NCBI RefSeq assembly: GCF_905475345.1
Contig: NC_066591.1
Span: 5,222,501 to 5,286,500 of the forward strand
Reading direction: 5' to 3'
Length of the DNA: 64,000 bases
Origin: Vespula vulgaris
Taxonomy: Eukaryota > Arthropoda > Insecta > Hymenoptera > Vespidae
Shown: positions 35,241-47,047 of the stretch, one piece after another
Numbering within the stretch: position 1 is the first letter of the stretch
How the letters are laid out: each line of letters opens with the position of its first letter
Made by a program: the position numbers and the translations under genes
Notes under the pieces: generated by a model
What the model was told of the DNA's origin: nothing
Seen by the model: the letters and a program-made list of their open reading frames with translations, nothing else
Database searches by the model: none

Positions 35241-35246
35241 TAAAAA

Positions 35247-35360
35247 TTATATTTGATAGTTACCGATACTTTCTTCGTTTTCTGGTCCTTCGGTCCCATC
35301 ATGGAGAGGCACAATCATAGCACAGATTTGAATAAACTTGTCTGAACGTGTCTTATCCAT
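35247..35360 (-). CDS. Short - strand ORF in non-AT island, 37 codons
   Basis: An ATG-initiated frame (MDKTRSDKFIQICAMIVPL start) ending in TAA. The frame is already open about 20 codons upstream. It lies inside a roughly 300-bp island of balanced composition within AT-rich DNA. A TCAGT on this strand (35391-35387) could be an initiator but lacks a TATA box at the right distance. It competes with the + strand ORF at 35373. Confidence 0.15.
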   Translation of the reverse strand: MDKTRSDKFIQICAMIVPLHDGTEGPENEESIGNYQI

Positions 35361-35372
35361 ACTAACGCCGCA

Positions 35373-35582
35373 ATGTCTCGTTTCAAACTGATCGGTATAT
35401 CCAAGGACGATCTCCGATCACATATAAATGTTCGGAAGGTTACAGCACGATTGTATATAAATAAACATTTGTTCTTAGGCCTCGGTCACGACCAATGTTT
35501 ACTCTCCTACGGCTTGACTCCACATAACGCACTAAACAAAGCGAAAGAAAAACAAAGCCCGAAAGAAACAAAGATGAAATGA
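35373..35582 (+). CDS. Small + strand ORF in the same island, 69 codons
   Basis: An ATG-initiated frame with a favourable context (GCCGCA before ATG). It starts MSRFKLIGISKDDLRSH and ends in a Lys-rich tail (KAKEKQSPKETKMK). No domain recognised. The island composition supports some constraint here, but the strand is undecided. Confidence 0.18.
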   Translation: MSRFKLIGISKDDLRSHINVRKVTARLYINKHLFLGLGHDQCLLSYGLTPHNALNKAKEKQSPKETKMK

Positions 35583-35589
35583 CTCATCA

Positions 35590-36165
35590 CTGCGCGAAGA
35601 TATATGATAGAAAGAAATGCTCATTATTTTTCGATAACTACCAATCATTAATTATAGTTTCAATATATTCAATACTTTCTTTGGAGTTTCTTTTTTTTTG
35701 ACGCATGATGTATTGCATATAAATACACGTTTCATAATTTATATTAGATAATTTGTTTTTTAATATATCATATTGGTTTTTTCTATATCTTTTATTTTAT
35801 ATCCTTTATTTCTAGGTCGTATTTCTCTTATTAAACTCTATTTTATTAATACGTTCGTTTCTTCTATGAAGTTCTCAAGTTTGGTTGTACTTACACATAT
35901 TCTAATCATATATTAGTTTTGATAATAATGTTATCTTTTCTTTTTGTGATGATATTTGTATCTCGTTATCTATTTCGTAACATTTATTTTTGAAGCTGAG
36001 TATATCACGCTTATCATTATAATAGCTATCTTGAAACTTTAATGCATAACCAACATATGCACACAATTTTTATGCATACATTTAAAACTCTTTTTTTTAC
36101 TAGAGTATTTTATTTTTTTTTTTCGTCGTAAAATAACAATTAATTCTTGCACGAATATAGATAAC
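35590..36165. other. AT-rich stretch
   Basis: Nothing recognisable. Confidence 0.6.
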
Positions 36166-36168
36166 ATT

Positions 36169-36231
36169 TCTCCCTCTCCTCTCTCTCTGACCCCTCTCTT
36201 TCTCTCTCCCTCTGTCTATCTCCCTCTCTCG
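36169..36231. repeat. Imperfect CT tract
   Basis: CT-rich run with CCC, GA and GT interruptions. Confidence 0.9.
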
Positions 36232-36239
36232 TGATCCTC

Positions 36240-37785
36240 TCGAGCGATATTGTGGCTGGAAATTAATTTTAAGAAACTTATTTTCTTCCATATCCTCAAT
36301 ACATATTCAGTATAAACAAAATAAAAAAATAAAGTAAAAATACTATAGAGTTCACAGTTTAGTAAAGTTTACATACGAAGCTAGATTCGATGGAAAGAAA
36401 ACTAAAAGTTTCAGGAGCTCGATGGAAAGGATCCATTGTTATCCTCTCGCATGAATAACTAACGACGTTTAACTCGCGAAAACCGCTTATTAAGTTTCGA
36501 GGGTAACCCTCGTAAGAAAGTATGCGCAGAAAAGCAAAGGGGTAGGGATGCGAGTTTACTCCCTTGAAAAAGAAAAAAAGAAGAGCGAAGGAGAAAGAGA
36601 GATAAAGGGAGAAATGTCGCGATTTCGCGATGAAATGTTCGTGTTCGCGAACCGTAAATAAATAATCTTTGTAGCCGTCGAAGTTAGTTCCTCGAAAGAG
36701 TGTACGCCATTTCAACTTTGCAGTCCGTTAACGATGACCTGAAATCCCATTATAAATCCGTATTACTTTCTCTCTTTTTCAAACGTGTTCCGTAGCGATC
36801 TTTGAAGAACGAGCAATCGTAAATGACATCGATCTAAAACAAACAATATATAGTTTATCCCGATTGTATTGCGAAATGCAATGAAGTCGACACACGTGAG
36901 TATGGTCGATTAATGGAAAAATGAAATATGTCTTTATTGACGTATGGCAATATATCACATTCAGGATAAATCGATAGAATTTTTTACTTTTATCAAATAA
37001 AAGAAGTTGTAATTTTCCGTTTCTAATCTTAGTCGAAAGGATTGTAAAAATAATAAAAAAAAAAAAGAAAAGAAAAACAGGAAGAAAATGTCAAACGAAT
37101 GTTGTTGTTAGATTCATAAGCCTTTTTACTCTGGAGTGCACAATGCTACAATTAATATCTTTCATGTGGAGTAAATTTTCGAATATAACTCTTTTTAAGA
37201 AAAAAATTTGAACCTTTGCTGATAACATTTGGTATATAACACATTTTACGTCCGATGAGTTCTCCCTGTAATTCTTTTTATCGTTACTAAAAAATAAAAA
37301 AAGATTAAAAGAAAACATCGATGGTTGATAACGCACGAAAGTAGAAAACAAGATTCTCTAACGAAATAGAGGGGAATAGGGAAGGAGGTAAGCAACGTCA
37401 TAGCGACACTAATTGCACCACCTCGAGTTCGTCAGCCAGTGAACAAAGACAAAAAGAAGAAAATGAAGAAGGAAGTGATGGTGATGGTGGACCAGAGAGA
37501 ACGAGAAGGGACAAAAATTTAATTACGACGAGCTTGTTTAGTAGCTATGCTCGTTGAAAAACGGCATCAATGAAGGCCAAACTTTCGCAGCGAGGAAGAA
37601 AGAGCATCGTCGTCGAAATTAACGTGAAACACGGATCGTTCTCGATGCACATAGAAAAGAGGATGCGCGTTAATCGTGAAAAAAATTTCGAAGGTTTCAA
37701 CTAAATTTCCTGCTCTACGTATGGGTTACCAAAATTACACGCTGATAAATATAAATAGCTTCGCAAGAAAAAAAGGAAAAAGAAA
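36240..37785. other. No gene recognised
   Basis: Includes a - strand frame (36715-36359) starting at TTG and a + strand frame open 37345-37557 without ATG whose middle is Ser-, Glu- and Gly-rich (SSSSASEQRQKEENEE). Neither has splice support. Confidence 0.4.
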
Positions 37786-37792
37786 TACAAAA

Positions 37793-37811
37793 AGAGAGGA
37801 AGAGAGAAACA

Positions 37812-37844
<33 letters not shown>

Positions 37845-37848
37845 AGAA
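37793..37848. repeat. GA microsatellite, imperfect
   Basis: GA run with AAC and AC interruptions. Confidence 0.94.
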
Positions 37849-37849
37849 A

Positions 37850-38890
37850 TGGAAAGAAAAGAGCTAATAATCATGAATACATGCATATAAATAATCAAGC
37901 ATCATCTTGCAACGAACTTGTGTCAAAGCGCGTGAAAGTTTAATTACCTTTTGCCCTTCTCCTTCAATCTCCTTCCTCTATCAATTCTCCCTCCCTGCCT
38001 CTCTCTCTCTCCCCCTCTCTCTCTCCCTCTCCGTCTCTTTCAAATTCCGACATTTGCGTCGTCTTACGACGTTAAAAGCAAGAAAACATACTTCAATTTC
38101 TCTCAAACTCGAGATCCTCGCTGAATCGATTAAAATCAAGCCGGTGAAACGTACTTTAAAAAAAAATTACGTAAAATTAGATAAGTAGTTATATAAGAAA
38201 AAAGCGTGATTTGTTATTTTAGGGAAAGTACGAGAATCGTCGGAAAAGAAAGTTTCGATCGGTTAGAAGGATAAAAGATTCTCCGGTAAGCTTGCAAGCT
38301 TCTTTCCTTCTATCCATATTTATTAGATTCATCTACCACTGTATTCGTTCGTTCTCTCTTCTCACTCATTCTTCCAGACAATATATCGAGAAACGTAGAA
38401 AGCAGTGAAAGCAAAAGAACATTGCCACTACCCCCTCGGGAAAGGAAAGTTGTCCAAACTGGAAGGTTACAGACGCTCGATAATCCAACATTTTACGGCT
38501 TCAGAGATAGAGAAATTCTATGATGGCGTCTCTCGAAAACTGTCTACGAAATAGTACCTGAAAGCTATAAAAATTTAAACAGTACGTCGTTTCAAAGCGC
38601 ATACGCTTCATCGTCGACGGAATTTCAAGATCTCGAATATTAAAAAAAGCCAAGAGAAGCTTCGAGAAAAGAGTCTTTATCGTCGGTACATAACGTTATT
38701 CTAGTTTATATCGAAAGCAGTATATTTTGTGTAGTAACAAGGATTCTAAAGATCTGATCTTATTTATGATATATTATATATATATAGGTATAGGTATACA
38801 TATCTAAGCGGCTCTCGAGATGGCTAGAAGGGATTGTAGAGTGATTTGTTCTGAGAGATCTCACGGGTTAAAGTTTGTATACGTGCCAAC
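37850..38890. other. No gene recognised
   Basis: A pyrimidine tract near 37995-38040, then mixed DNA. Confidence 0.45.
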
Positions 38891-38893
38891 GCG

Positions 38894-39292
38894 TTAAAAT
38901 GCATTTTCGTGAAGAAAGCTAATAAAGGCAATAACGTCGACGACAAAGACGAAGGAAAAGAAGAAAAGAAAGTAAAAGGAAAAAGGAAGATGATAAGCAA
39001 AAGTATTGTAAAAATGAAAGTCCCAGAAGCAAGAAGAAAATACGTCGGATGTTGCACGGAGTAATAAGAAAAAGTAAATGAAAAGAATCTCGAGATACGA
39101 AATGAAAGAAAAAAATATATATATAAACGAAGAAAAGAAGAGAAAGGAAACGGGATAGAAGACAAAGTGACTACTACTGCTAGTAGTCAAAGCGAGGTAA
39201 ACTATCGGTCTGTATCGGTGCATGAACCGGGCCCATAACTTTATTTTATTCTCCAGGGTTATATCTAGATTTATTGGTCGGACGTTGGGCAT
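38894..39292 (-). CDS. Phe-rich hydrophobic ORF, 132 codons
   Basis: An ATG-initiated - strand frame ending in TAA. The first 40 residues are mixed (MPNVRPINLDITLENKIKLW). The rest is strongly hydrophobic and Phe/Tyr/Ser-rich and would be predicted as three to four membrane segments. The + strand here is purine-rich (AAGAAAAGAA pattern), so the - strand lacks stops and codes Phe/Ser/Leu automatically. A chance ORF is the better explanation. Confidence 0.14.
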   Translation of the reverse strand: MPNVRPINLDITLENKIKLWARFMHRYRPIVYLALTTSSSSHFVFYPVSFLFFSSFIYIFFSFISYLEILFIYFFLLLRATSDVFSSCFWDFHFYNTFAYHLPFSFYFLFFFSFVFVVDVIAFISFLHENAF

Positions 39293-40050
39293 GCTATTTC
39301 AATGTTATTTATAGCCAAGTCACGGCACTACGCCGCGCACTAAAATTATAACGCGTGCTACCACGTTCGCGGAAAGTATCGAAAGGGAATCGAGGATTAT
39401 CTTGCACGTGCAAGATCTTTTGTTACAATAAGTCCTTTCTTAAGAAAAAGATAGTTTCTCCTTTATGAATGATCTATTCTTTTCTTTTTATAACGTAGTG
39501 ATCTCTTTTATTTTATAAAATATGAAATATGAAATAAAACGTATTATTAATAATTTGATCAATCGATAATTCAATGATAGACGTTGTCGATAATATCATA
39601 ATCGTAAAACAATTATTGTTTAACATTATATTATCAAAATGACGTTAGCTAATGATTTTATAATAAAAATAAGCCGAATAGAACGACAACAATAGCATTA
39701 AAATTCTATGCAAATATCCCTTAAAATGTACATGTATAATTTTCTAATTACATATGTATATATACATATCTATGATAATGATTGCGAGCGATGATTTTTC
39801 TATTCTTTGGAATTAATCGATGATGGATAAAAATTTGTCGCAAAATTAGATCCACCATAGGAATAAGCTGTTCTGTCGGAACGGATCCATATAACGGTAT
39901 AGATTCAATTAGAGAATATTTTGTTCAATTTAATTTCAAATCGTTATTCTACGTTTTTTCGTTAGAGATATTGTTGAAAAAAAAGATTGGGTTTCCCTTG
40001 AAAGATATTTTGTCGGACAGACTGTTTGTTTTACTTACATTCATATAGTA
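39293..40050. other. AT-rich stretch
   Basis: No feature seen. Confidence 0.55.
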
Positions 40051-40055
40051 GAGAA

Positions 40056-40094
40056 AAGGTCAGGTGCGAAGGTCAGGCGCAAAGATCAGACGCA
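40056..40094. repeat. 13-bp tandem repeat, three copies
   Basis: AAGGTCAGGTGCG, AAGGTCAGGCGCA and AAGATCAGACGCA follow one another without gaps. Confidence 0.9.
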
Positions 40095-40147
40095 AAATAC
40101 TATACAGGATATGATCATCCTCCAGGAGATTTTTAATGTAACCGGTA

Positions 40148-40169
40148 TTATATATACTATATATAAACG

Positions 40170-40210
<41 letters not shown>

Positions 40211-40220
40211 TATATATATA
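40148..40220. repeat. AT microsatellite, imperfect
   Basis: TA-rich run with a pure core from about 40170 to 40196. Confidence 0.95.
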
Positions 40221-40269
40221 TTAAAATATAAATACAAATAATATCTATAAGGATAATATATCGATTACC

Positions 40270-41150
40270 TGACTTCAGCGTCCGCAATTATTTACAATCT
40301 GAGAGCTCCTCCTTCGCCAAAGAGATGTTGTCCCTCCAAGAGTTCAAATAAAACTGACAACATTGCCCTATAATAGCGACTCGACTGAGCGCGGTGTTTG
40401 AGAGTGGGGAGTTTCTTCGAAACAATGGATATAAGAAGCTCTTTGAAACGATGGGTATAAGAACATCAATTCGCAGAAATTTGTTTTCCAGGAAAACCTA
40501 TGAGTCAGTCGCGTGACTCAAAAACATGTAACGCAACATGTTCGAAATAAACATAAACATTGGATCGTTATCATCACTGTTAAAAAAACCTTCCTCCCTT
40601 CTAACTTGAGAGAAATACGAACACCTACCATCCCAATGGAATATCTCCTACATTAAGCTATGGTTTACCCTTCGGATAGAACAAGTTAGGGCTCCGGGAG
40701 AATACCAAGTCGGTCAACGAATGAGTAAAGCCCATGTCAGCCCACCTCTTCCCCATGCTGTGGATGCTCTAGGCGAGGAAAGAGGAATAGATTAGAAAAG
40801 GAGCTTGGAAGAGGCCAGGACCACTGCCAAGAAGAGACCAGGAGATGGGTCCCGGTTTTGTTCCTGGAAGGCATCCGGTTGAAACCGGGAAACGGAGTAG
40901 TACGAGGAATTCGACAGGGAAATGCGGATGAAGTGTTGTCGTCAAGGCACCCTGAAGTTGAGCTCTTGAAACGAGAAAAAGTTTAGAGAAACTCACTTGG
41001 CAAATAGCGGAGTTGTTGGGACGATAACTTTGAAAAGAGAAAGCTATGTTGCAAGCGTGCTGAAGATGTGGCGTTGTTCGAAGGATGCAAGCAGATAAAA
41101 GGATTGTTTATCAACAAAGAAGTTAAACTATCTTCTAAGAAAACCGAAGG
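40270..41150. mobile_element. Possible retroelement remnant (GC-rich island)
   Basis: Composition changes sharply to GC-richer sequence between AT-rich flanks. It contains AATAAA near 40349, GC-rich blocks (40680-40980), a perfect CCGGTT/AACCGG hairpin near 40880, and short non-ATG frames on the - strand. No reverse transcriptase, integrase or transposase motif is readable. The composition shift is what suggests a decayed insertion; a conserved non-coding element is the alternative. Confidence 0.2.
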
Positions 41151-41597
41151 ATCAATATATGTCAAAAAATTATCTTAACACTATAATAATGGTGTAACTA
41201 AACATAGAATAAGCACTTATTTTGCATATTTGTTTCAAGTCTCTAAAATTTTTAATTCCCGAGATATGCTCATGTAAATGAAGAATGTGGCTATTAATAA
41301 TGTAGAAAAAAATTTTTACTCGGGTAAAAAAGTAATTTTTTATTAACTATTTATTAATTTATATAATTTTATAAATAAATTACAATTAGGATTATTTTTA
41401 ACAAAATAAGATGAATTTAGTTCGTAAAAATTTGTTTATAAAAATTATATTGTTTATAAAAAATTGTTAATTATTTATTAACAATACGCTGAAAAAATAG
41501 ATAAAATTTTGCCCTTTAAAATGATATTTCATTCATATTTCTACGACTTTTCGTTCTGGAGATATTCCCATATAAGTGGAAAGAGTTTACGTTGATC

Positions 41598-41654
41598 CAC
41601 TGACCTATATAATTTCATTCATGCGGCTGGATGACACACTGACCTACATAAATT
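41598..41654. repeat. Direct repeat at the centre of the symmetric array
   Basis: CACTGACCTATATAATTT and CACTGACCTACATAAATT lie 39 bp apart, close to the symmetry centre. Confidence 0.75.
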
Positions 41655-41673
41655 CCAAGAATTTACGCACTCG

Positions 41674-41692
41674 TACTACTACTACTACTACT
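41674..41692. repeat. TAC trinucleotide microsatellite
   Basis: Six copies of TAC/ACT. Confidence 0.92.
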
Positions 41693-42079
41693 TTTACTAC
41701 GAACAGATGTTTACCCTAATTATGAATGAAAATCTTTCGAACGCGATATCTCCGGAACGGAAAGTCGTAGAGACTTGAAACAAACACCATTTTCAAGTAT
41801 AATTTATGCTTTATTTATTTAAATATTGCAATAATATTGTTATAATAAAATCGATTTTGTTAATAATTTTAAAAATCAAATTTTTTTTTTTTCTTTCATA
41901 ATAAGAACATAACTATAATAAAATCGTTAAAATTTATGTTATAATAATGTAAATTTTATTTTGTTTAATTAAAATAAGGAATAGAATATTAATAAAAATT
42001 TCGAAAGGCTTTCTTTCGCAATAAAATTATAAATGTAAAATATTATATCTCCGAAACTAATAATTTTTCGACATATATG

Positions 42080-44500
42080 AATTAATACTTTTTTATAGAG
42101 AATGTTAAGCTACATCGATACAATGCAATAAAAACATATGATTCCATTTTAAAAAACTTAGTTGACCTTCATATTTCCTTTATGCATCTACCTACAAAAA
42201 AATTATTACTACCGTATTATAGCTCTCTTCGTAAAAACTTTCATAAAAAAAGTTTCTTTGTATCTCTAAAAAATTGGGAGATAATCAAAGTAATCAAAAT
42301 TATTGTCCCCTTAGTATGTAAAACAATATGAATAAAATAAGTTGAACGGTAGAGATAAGGTAAAGTAAAGAAAAAAGGTGCACATTTGCATTCATTCCGC
42401 TTTTAAAATCGATACTACCCGAGAACGCAACGGTGGACGTTGTTTTCCTTTCTTTCCCTTCTCATTTTTTTATTCTCTATTTATCTTTCTTCATTTTGGA
42501 AGATAGAAAAAAAGTTTTCTTTGGAATATATTATCCTTGACTATTGGGATGTAAACAGTTGAAATAAAATCATTAGTTGCACCAATAAATCCATATGTGT
42601 TTCTTTTAAATCGATCTCCTTCCTTTTTTCTTCCTATTGTTCTTAAATTTCAGAATTAAATGAACATTTTTATTTATTTTATTCGAACGCATTCATATAT
42701 TGCGCACTGATAATTCCGAAATAAAAATTAGTGCTGACACGTGCCTCACGTGTACACTCGAATAGGTCTTTTATAGTTGAACGAGCTTGTCGATTAATCT
42801 TTCAGCAGTTCGATGTAAAAATAAAAAAAAGTTACATTGTTACGAGGAATGTGCATCGTCACTTTTTAGATTATACGAGCCTTCACTATGTGTACACATA
42901 TAAATGTATACATTCGTGTGTGTGAAAGTGATACAGTGGAATTACAACGTTCGATGGTAGACTCTTTGAAAGAACATAAAATGCATCGGAAGTAATCTAA
43001 CTCTTTCCTTCTTGAGAATGTATCTTGTCACGAATATGTACCCATCTACATACACATATACGTACATGTTATTCGAAAATTCACTTTGGTTAGCAAAGAT
43101 ATATGTACGAATACAAGCATATATACAGAGACAAAGCAGTTCATCTCTCGATTCCACTATTGTTCGTGATACATCTCGCTAACTCTACTAGCGAACGTGT
43201 TTGACCTGTGGATGACACGAAATCCGCGTCAGCGACACGCGTTATTCGCAGGCTGTTCGCGACAACGGTTGTTCGTCCGACCGCGTCATTTTCTCCGGTA
43301 GTTGTACGGGTAATATTCTCCAAAATGTCTCCTATCCTTCCGATCGAATTCCCTTCGATAAGAATCCGAAAAGAAGCCAAATCGGTCTTCACTTTGAACG
43401 AAAAATATTCGTCGATGAATATCGACAGATAAAGCGCGCTTATTTCGTTTAACCATCATGTCCTCGAATATTCTTACATATTCTTCATTTTTTCCATCCT
43501 TTATACTATTTACATTACAATTTTAAATCTGTAATGATGTTATAATTTAATCTTGTTAAGCATTAGAAAATCATAGTAATGCTTTAACAAAATCCATTTG
43601 AATGATCGAAAAAGAATTGAAGAGTGTTACATATTTCGATGATTCGTCTGCACGCGTTAGATAAGATTCAAAAAATTCAAAAACTAAAAGAAAGTGCAAA
43701 AGAGAGAAAGAGAAAAAGTCGATATCGATAAATCACGAGAAGAGGAATAGAAAGTGAGAAAGAAAAGGAGGAGTTGATGGGATCGTGGAAGCACGAGAAA
43801 CTCTTCGAAGATTCTGAATCGGCATTCCGAGGCGGTCTAAGACCCTCGGTATAATGAGGTAATAATAGCAGAAGCGGAAAGTCTCTCGAAAATATTTTAT
43901 GGATTTTCATGAGAAAACGCGACGATGGCAATCCTGTCTCAGCCCTGCAATAGTTTCCTTTCCTATCTTTCTCTCTCTCTCTCTCTCTTTCTCTTTCTCT
44001 GCATTCAGCTATTCGCCATTAGTTCTTTCCTTTTCACTAGCATTCTTTCATCATTTTTTTATCGATCAGTAAGATAGCAATCGCATGGTAATCGCATGGA
44101 TAGCATCGCATCTTTATTGAAAATTCGATTTTCTTGTATCTCAAATTGATCGATATCGATATTTCCCTATTGCACATACGCAATCTGTAGATATGTACAC
44201 GATACAAACGTGAGCTTATAAAATTCTTCCAAATGTTGTTTCTGCGTATACGCACACACGAGAGATGATATCAAACGCAACTGGAATCATCTGTGGTCTT
44301 AAATATTTTAAGCGTAATTTCGACTGAACATCGAGAACATTTTTTCGACATGGAGAACCAAGTGATAACGTAAAAACTCCGCCAACGTTTGATGCAAAGA
44401 TGATAAATGATTCGACTATCGTAAATATCATGGAGGTGATAAAAAAAGTGCTTTACGAAGTGCAGAATTTTACGATAATATGCATAATGCATAAGGATCA
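42080..44500. other. No gene established
   Basis: AT-rich to about 42700. A CpG-rich block (43140-43440) is open on the - strand for about 105 codons without an ATG and on the + strand for 74 codons, also without ATG. A CT run lies at 43967-43999. No splice signals resolve a gene. Confidence 0.35.
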
Positions 44501-44507
44501 GCACGCG

Positions 44508-44540
44508 ATGTATGTACGATGTATGTCTCATGTATGTACG
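44508..44540. repeat. 11-bp tandem repeat, three copies
   Basis: ATGTATGTACG, ATGTATGTCTC and ATGTATGTACG in direct succession. Confidence 0.9.
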
Positions 44541-45106
44541 ATAAAATTCGACTTGCGAACGAACGGGAAAACTTGTCTTCTCGAATCGAATGCTTTCAAG
44601 TTATTTCTATTAGTTTACGATATATTCCTGAATATTAAATTTTACTCATTTAGCAGAATAATAAGTATTATTTTGTATTAGCAGAATTACATTTGCATCC
44701 GATTTACTCGTATAAATAATCCGATAATTTTCTACGTATTCAAAGATTCAACTATATTTTAATGTTTATTCTTTCATTCCTCGAACTTAATTCATTTATT
44801 TTCCATCGGCGAAAAAATAAGCGAGAGAACAAACAACGATCTCCCGTTCTTTCATCCTATTTAACGATCCAAATTCTTATTTCTATTCAAAAGTGCAAAT
44901 TTAATTATAACGAAACGAACGGGAGTGGACTGGGAATATCGATATTCCTATCCTTTTCGATTTTAATTAAATCGTCCTGTAGTACCTTGGCTATATCTGA
45001 CTCGAAGGACCAAAAATCCATTCAGTAATATAGCGTATTTGTCACTTGTTTTGTACCAAATTAATGTTACAAAATTAATTCTGTAATAGTGTTTAATTAC
45101 AAACTT

Positions 45107-45203
45107 TTATTTAATAATATAATGAATGATAGTAGCTATTATTTAGTCATATAATGAGCGGTAGTACATATTATTTAACGATATAATGAACGAAGTAATA
45201 TAG
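45107..45203. repeat. 32-bp tandem repeat, three copies
   Basis: Units begin TTATTTA at 45107, 45139 and 45171, exactly 32 bp apart, each containing ATATAATGA.CG or close variants followed by AGTA. Confidence 0.9.
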
Positions 45204-45209
45204 ATCTCT

Positions 45210-47045
45210 AAATCGAGATAAAATTATATTTTCACGTAATTGCCTAAGTATGATTTGTTAGAAATTCGCATTGTTCTCATTGAACTATAGGAGATTCACA
45301 CTAATCTCGATACATTATAAAACACACTAGTCTTGATATGCACTCTTAGAATCATTTATTAAAACTTGTTCTTTAAGACTCGACCTTTAAGATTTATCAT
45401 TTTAAGATTTGACTATTCTCGACGAACTATCCAGGATAACGACTAAAGAAATTAAGGAAAGGAAAAAGGAGGAGTTTGTGAAAAAGTGTACAGAAAAAGG
45501 GCAAGAGTGATCTCTAATTGGGGGTGTGTCCGGATTGTTCGTCTCGAATGTCTTTAAACAATTTTATATACAGTCCTTTATACTAATTGTAGGTCGTACT
45601 TTTTACATGTAAAAAATAGCTATTTTAACAAGTAGATTTCAAATAAGAACATGATTTAAAACAAAATATTATAAACAAAATGAAAAAGAATATCTAAGAC
45701 TCAGATTAGGAAGAGCCATGTGTTCTACGTTGTATATTTGTCCTTTAGCAGACGTCCAATTGAATTTCTCAAGAGCAAATATTCCAAATTCCTTTCTAAC
45801 AATAATGATGCAATAGTGCATGAAAATTCTCACATCTTTGTGACGTAAGAAATAGTTGTCTTCCCTCTCTATTTCTTTTCTTCCTCTCTCTATCTCTCTT
45901 TCACATATACACGCAGAGTAGATGTATGCTTGACTATTACGATCGGTACAGACATCACCACATCTATCATTAACTCGTCTGCGAATAATTAACGATGTGA
46001 ATTATCCGTTTGCTAAATTGTTAGACTCGGAGTAAGGCAAGTTAGTTTCGAAATAGCAAAGCGCGTCAGAGCGAGTCGCATCATGAACTTACGCGTAAAA
46101 TGCAATAGCTACGATTTAACGAGCGGTTGTCATGCAACGACCGTTTGAAAGCTCTGACTATGAGTGTCGAGAGGAATGGCTCTACAACCGTTGCATGAAG
46201 AGAGCAGAAGAGAAAGCGGGAGCTTTGACAGGGTTTGCGTGATACAGTTTGAAATCTAATTATTTTATACTCGCGCTCTTTTTATTCCTTGTCAGTCGGC
46301 TACAGCCACTTTTTTCGAAGCTGGTACTGGCTCTTCTATCTAAATTTTCTTTTATTGAAAGATTCAACAATTATCGCTATTGCTGAAACGTTGGTAGTTT
46401 CTTTCATTAAAGTATTCGTTGGACACATGAAATCGTATATGTGCATTATATATTAAAAAGTATTAACACGATAAAATTATTTTGAATATAATATCTAGTC
46501 TTACCATTTACTATAAATTATACAAGTATAATTTTTTCTGAAGTCAACGAAAACCAAAGGAATAAATTAAACGAATCTTCTCACCTGTCGATATTCCGAA
46601 TTAATTATCAAACTTATAACGAGAAAATAGGACAAGATACGAAGAGAAGAAGAGGATCGTTCGAGATAAACCGCAAAAGTTCAATTTGGACGTACCGGAT
46701 CGGTCGTCTCCGTAAAGATACAATTAGTAATAAGAGATAATTTAATTTACTCTTTGTATTTCATCGGACCGCGACAACCACAGTTTTAAAGTAAATCCAT
46801 TTGAATAATAATCGAAGCCATCGTTGACTTGTTGATACCGTTCATCGGTATGTCATACCAAATCTCACAGGCATGACCGCGCAATGTAAATCCTATTATA
46901 ACGAATCCAGTTGGATTTCAATAACATTTTGGTACATCTGCTCCCAGGATTAGCGAGCTATGATACGACTAGCGTTATCCAACCAACCAGTCCCTCTCTC
47001 CCTCTTTCTATTTTCCTCGTTTAAATTGATTTAGTATAATGCATT
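45210..47045. other. No gene recognised
   Basis: AT-rich with scattered mixed blocks (46020-46330). No ORF above 60 codons. TTTAAGA(C/T)T recurs three times near 45370-45412. Confidence 0.5.
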
Positions 47046-47047
47046 TT

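Larger units (their letters stand above)
41233..42072. repeat. Mirror-symmetric array of four motif copies
   Basis: Four related blocks share the core ATATCTCC.GAAC followed by an AGTCGTAGAGACTTGAA-like stretch. Copies 1 (41233-41270) and 2 (41531-41569) are on the - strand; copies 3 (41745-41781) and 4 (42044-42072) are on the + strand. Spacing is about 298, 215 and 300 bp, so the arrangement is nearly symmetric around 41657. Sequence next to copies 2 and 3 also matches in inverted orientation over about a dozen bases. Function unknown. Confidence 0.7.

Noticed and set aside
37345..37557. Ser/Glu/Gly-rich 70-codon open frame
   Set aside because: Looks like a nuclear-protein linker, but has no ATG and no acceptor. 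By rough composition estimate, dozens of open stretches this long are expected by chance in six frames of 64 kb.
43141..43457. 105-codon open frame on the - strand
   Set aside because: No ATG, no good acceptor, and the opposite strand is also open; the CpG-rich composition explains the lack of stops.
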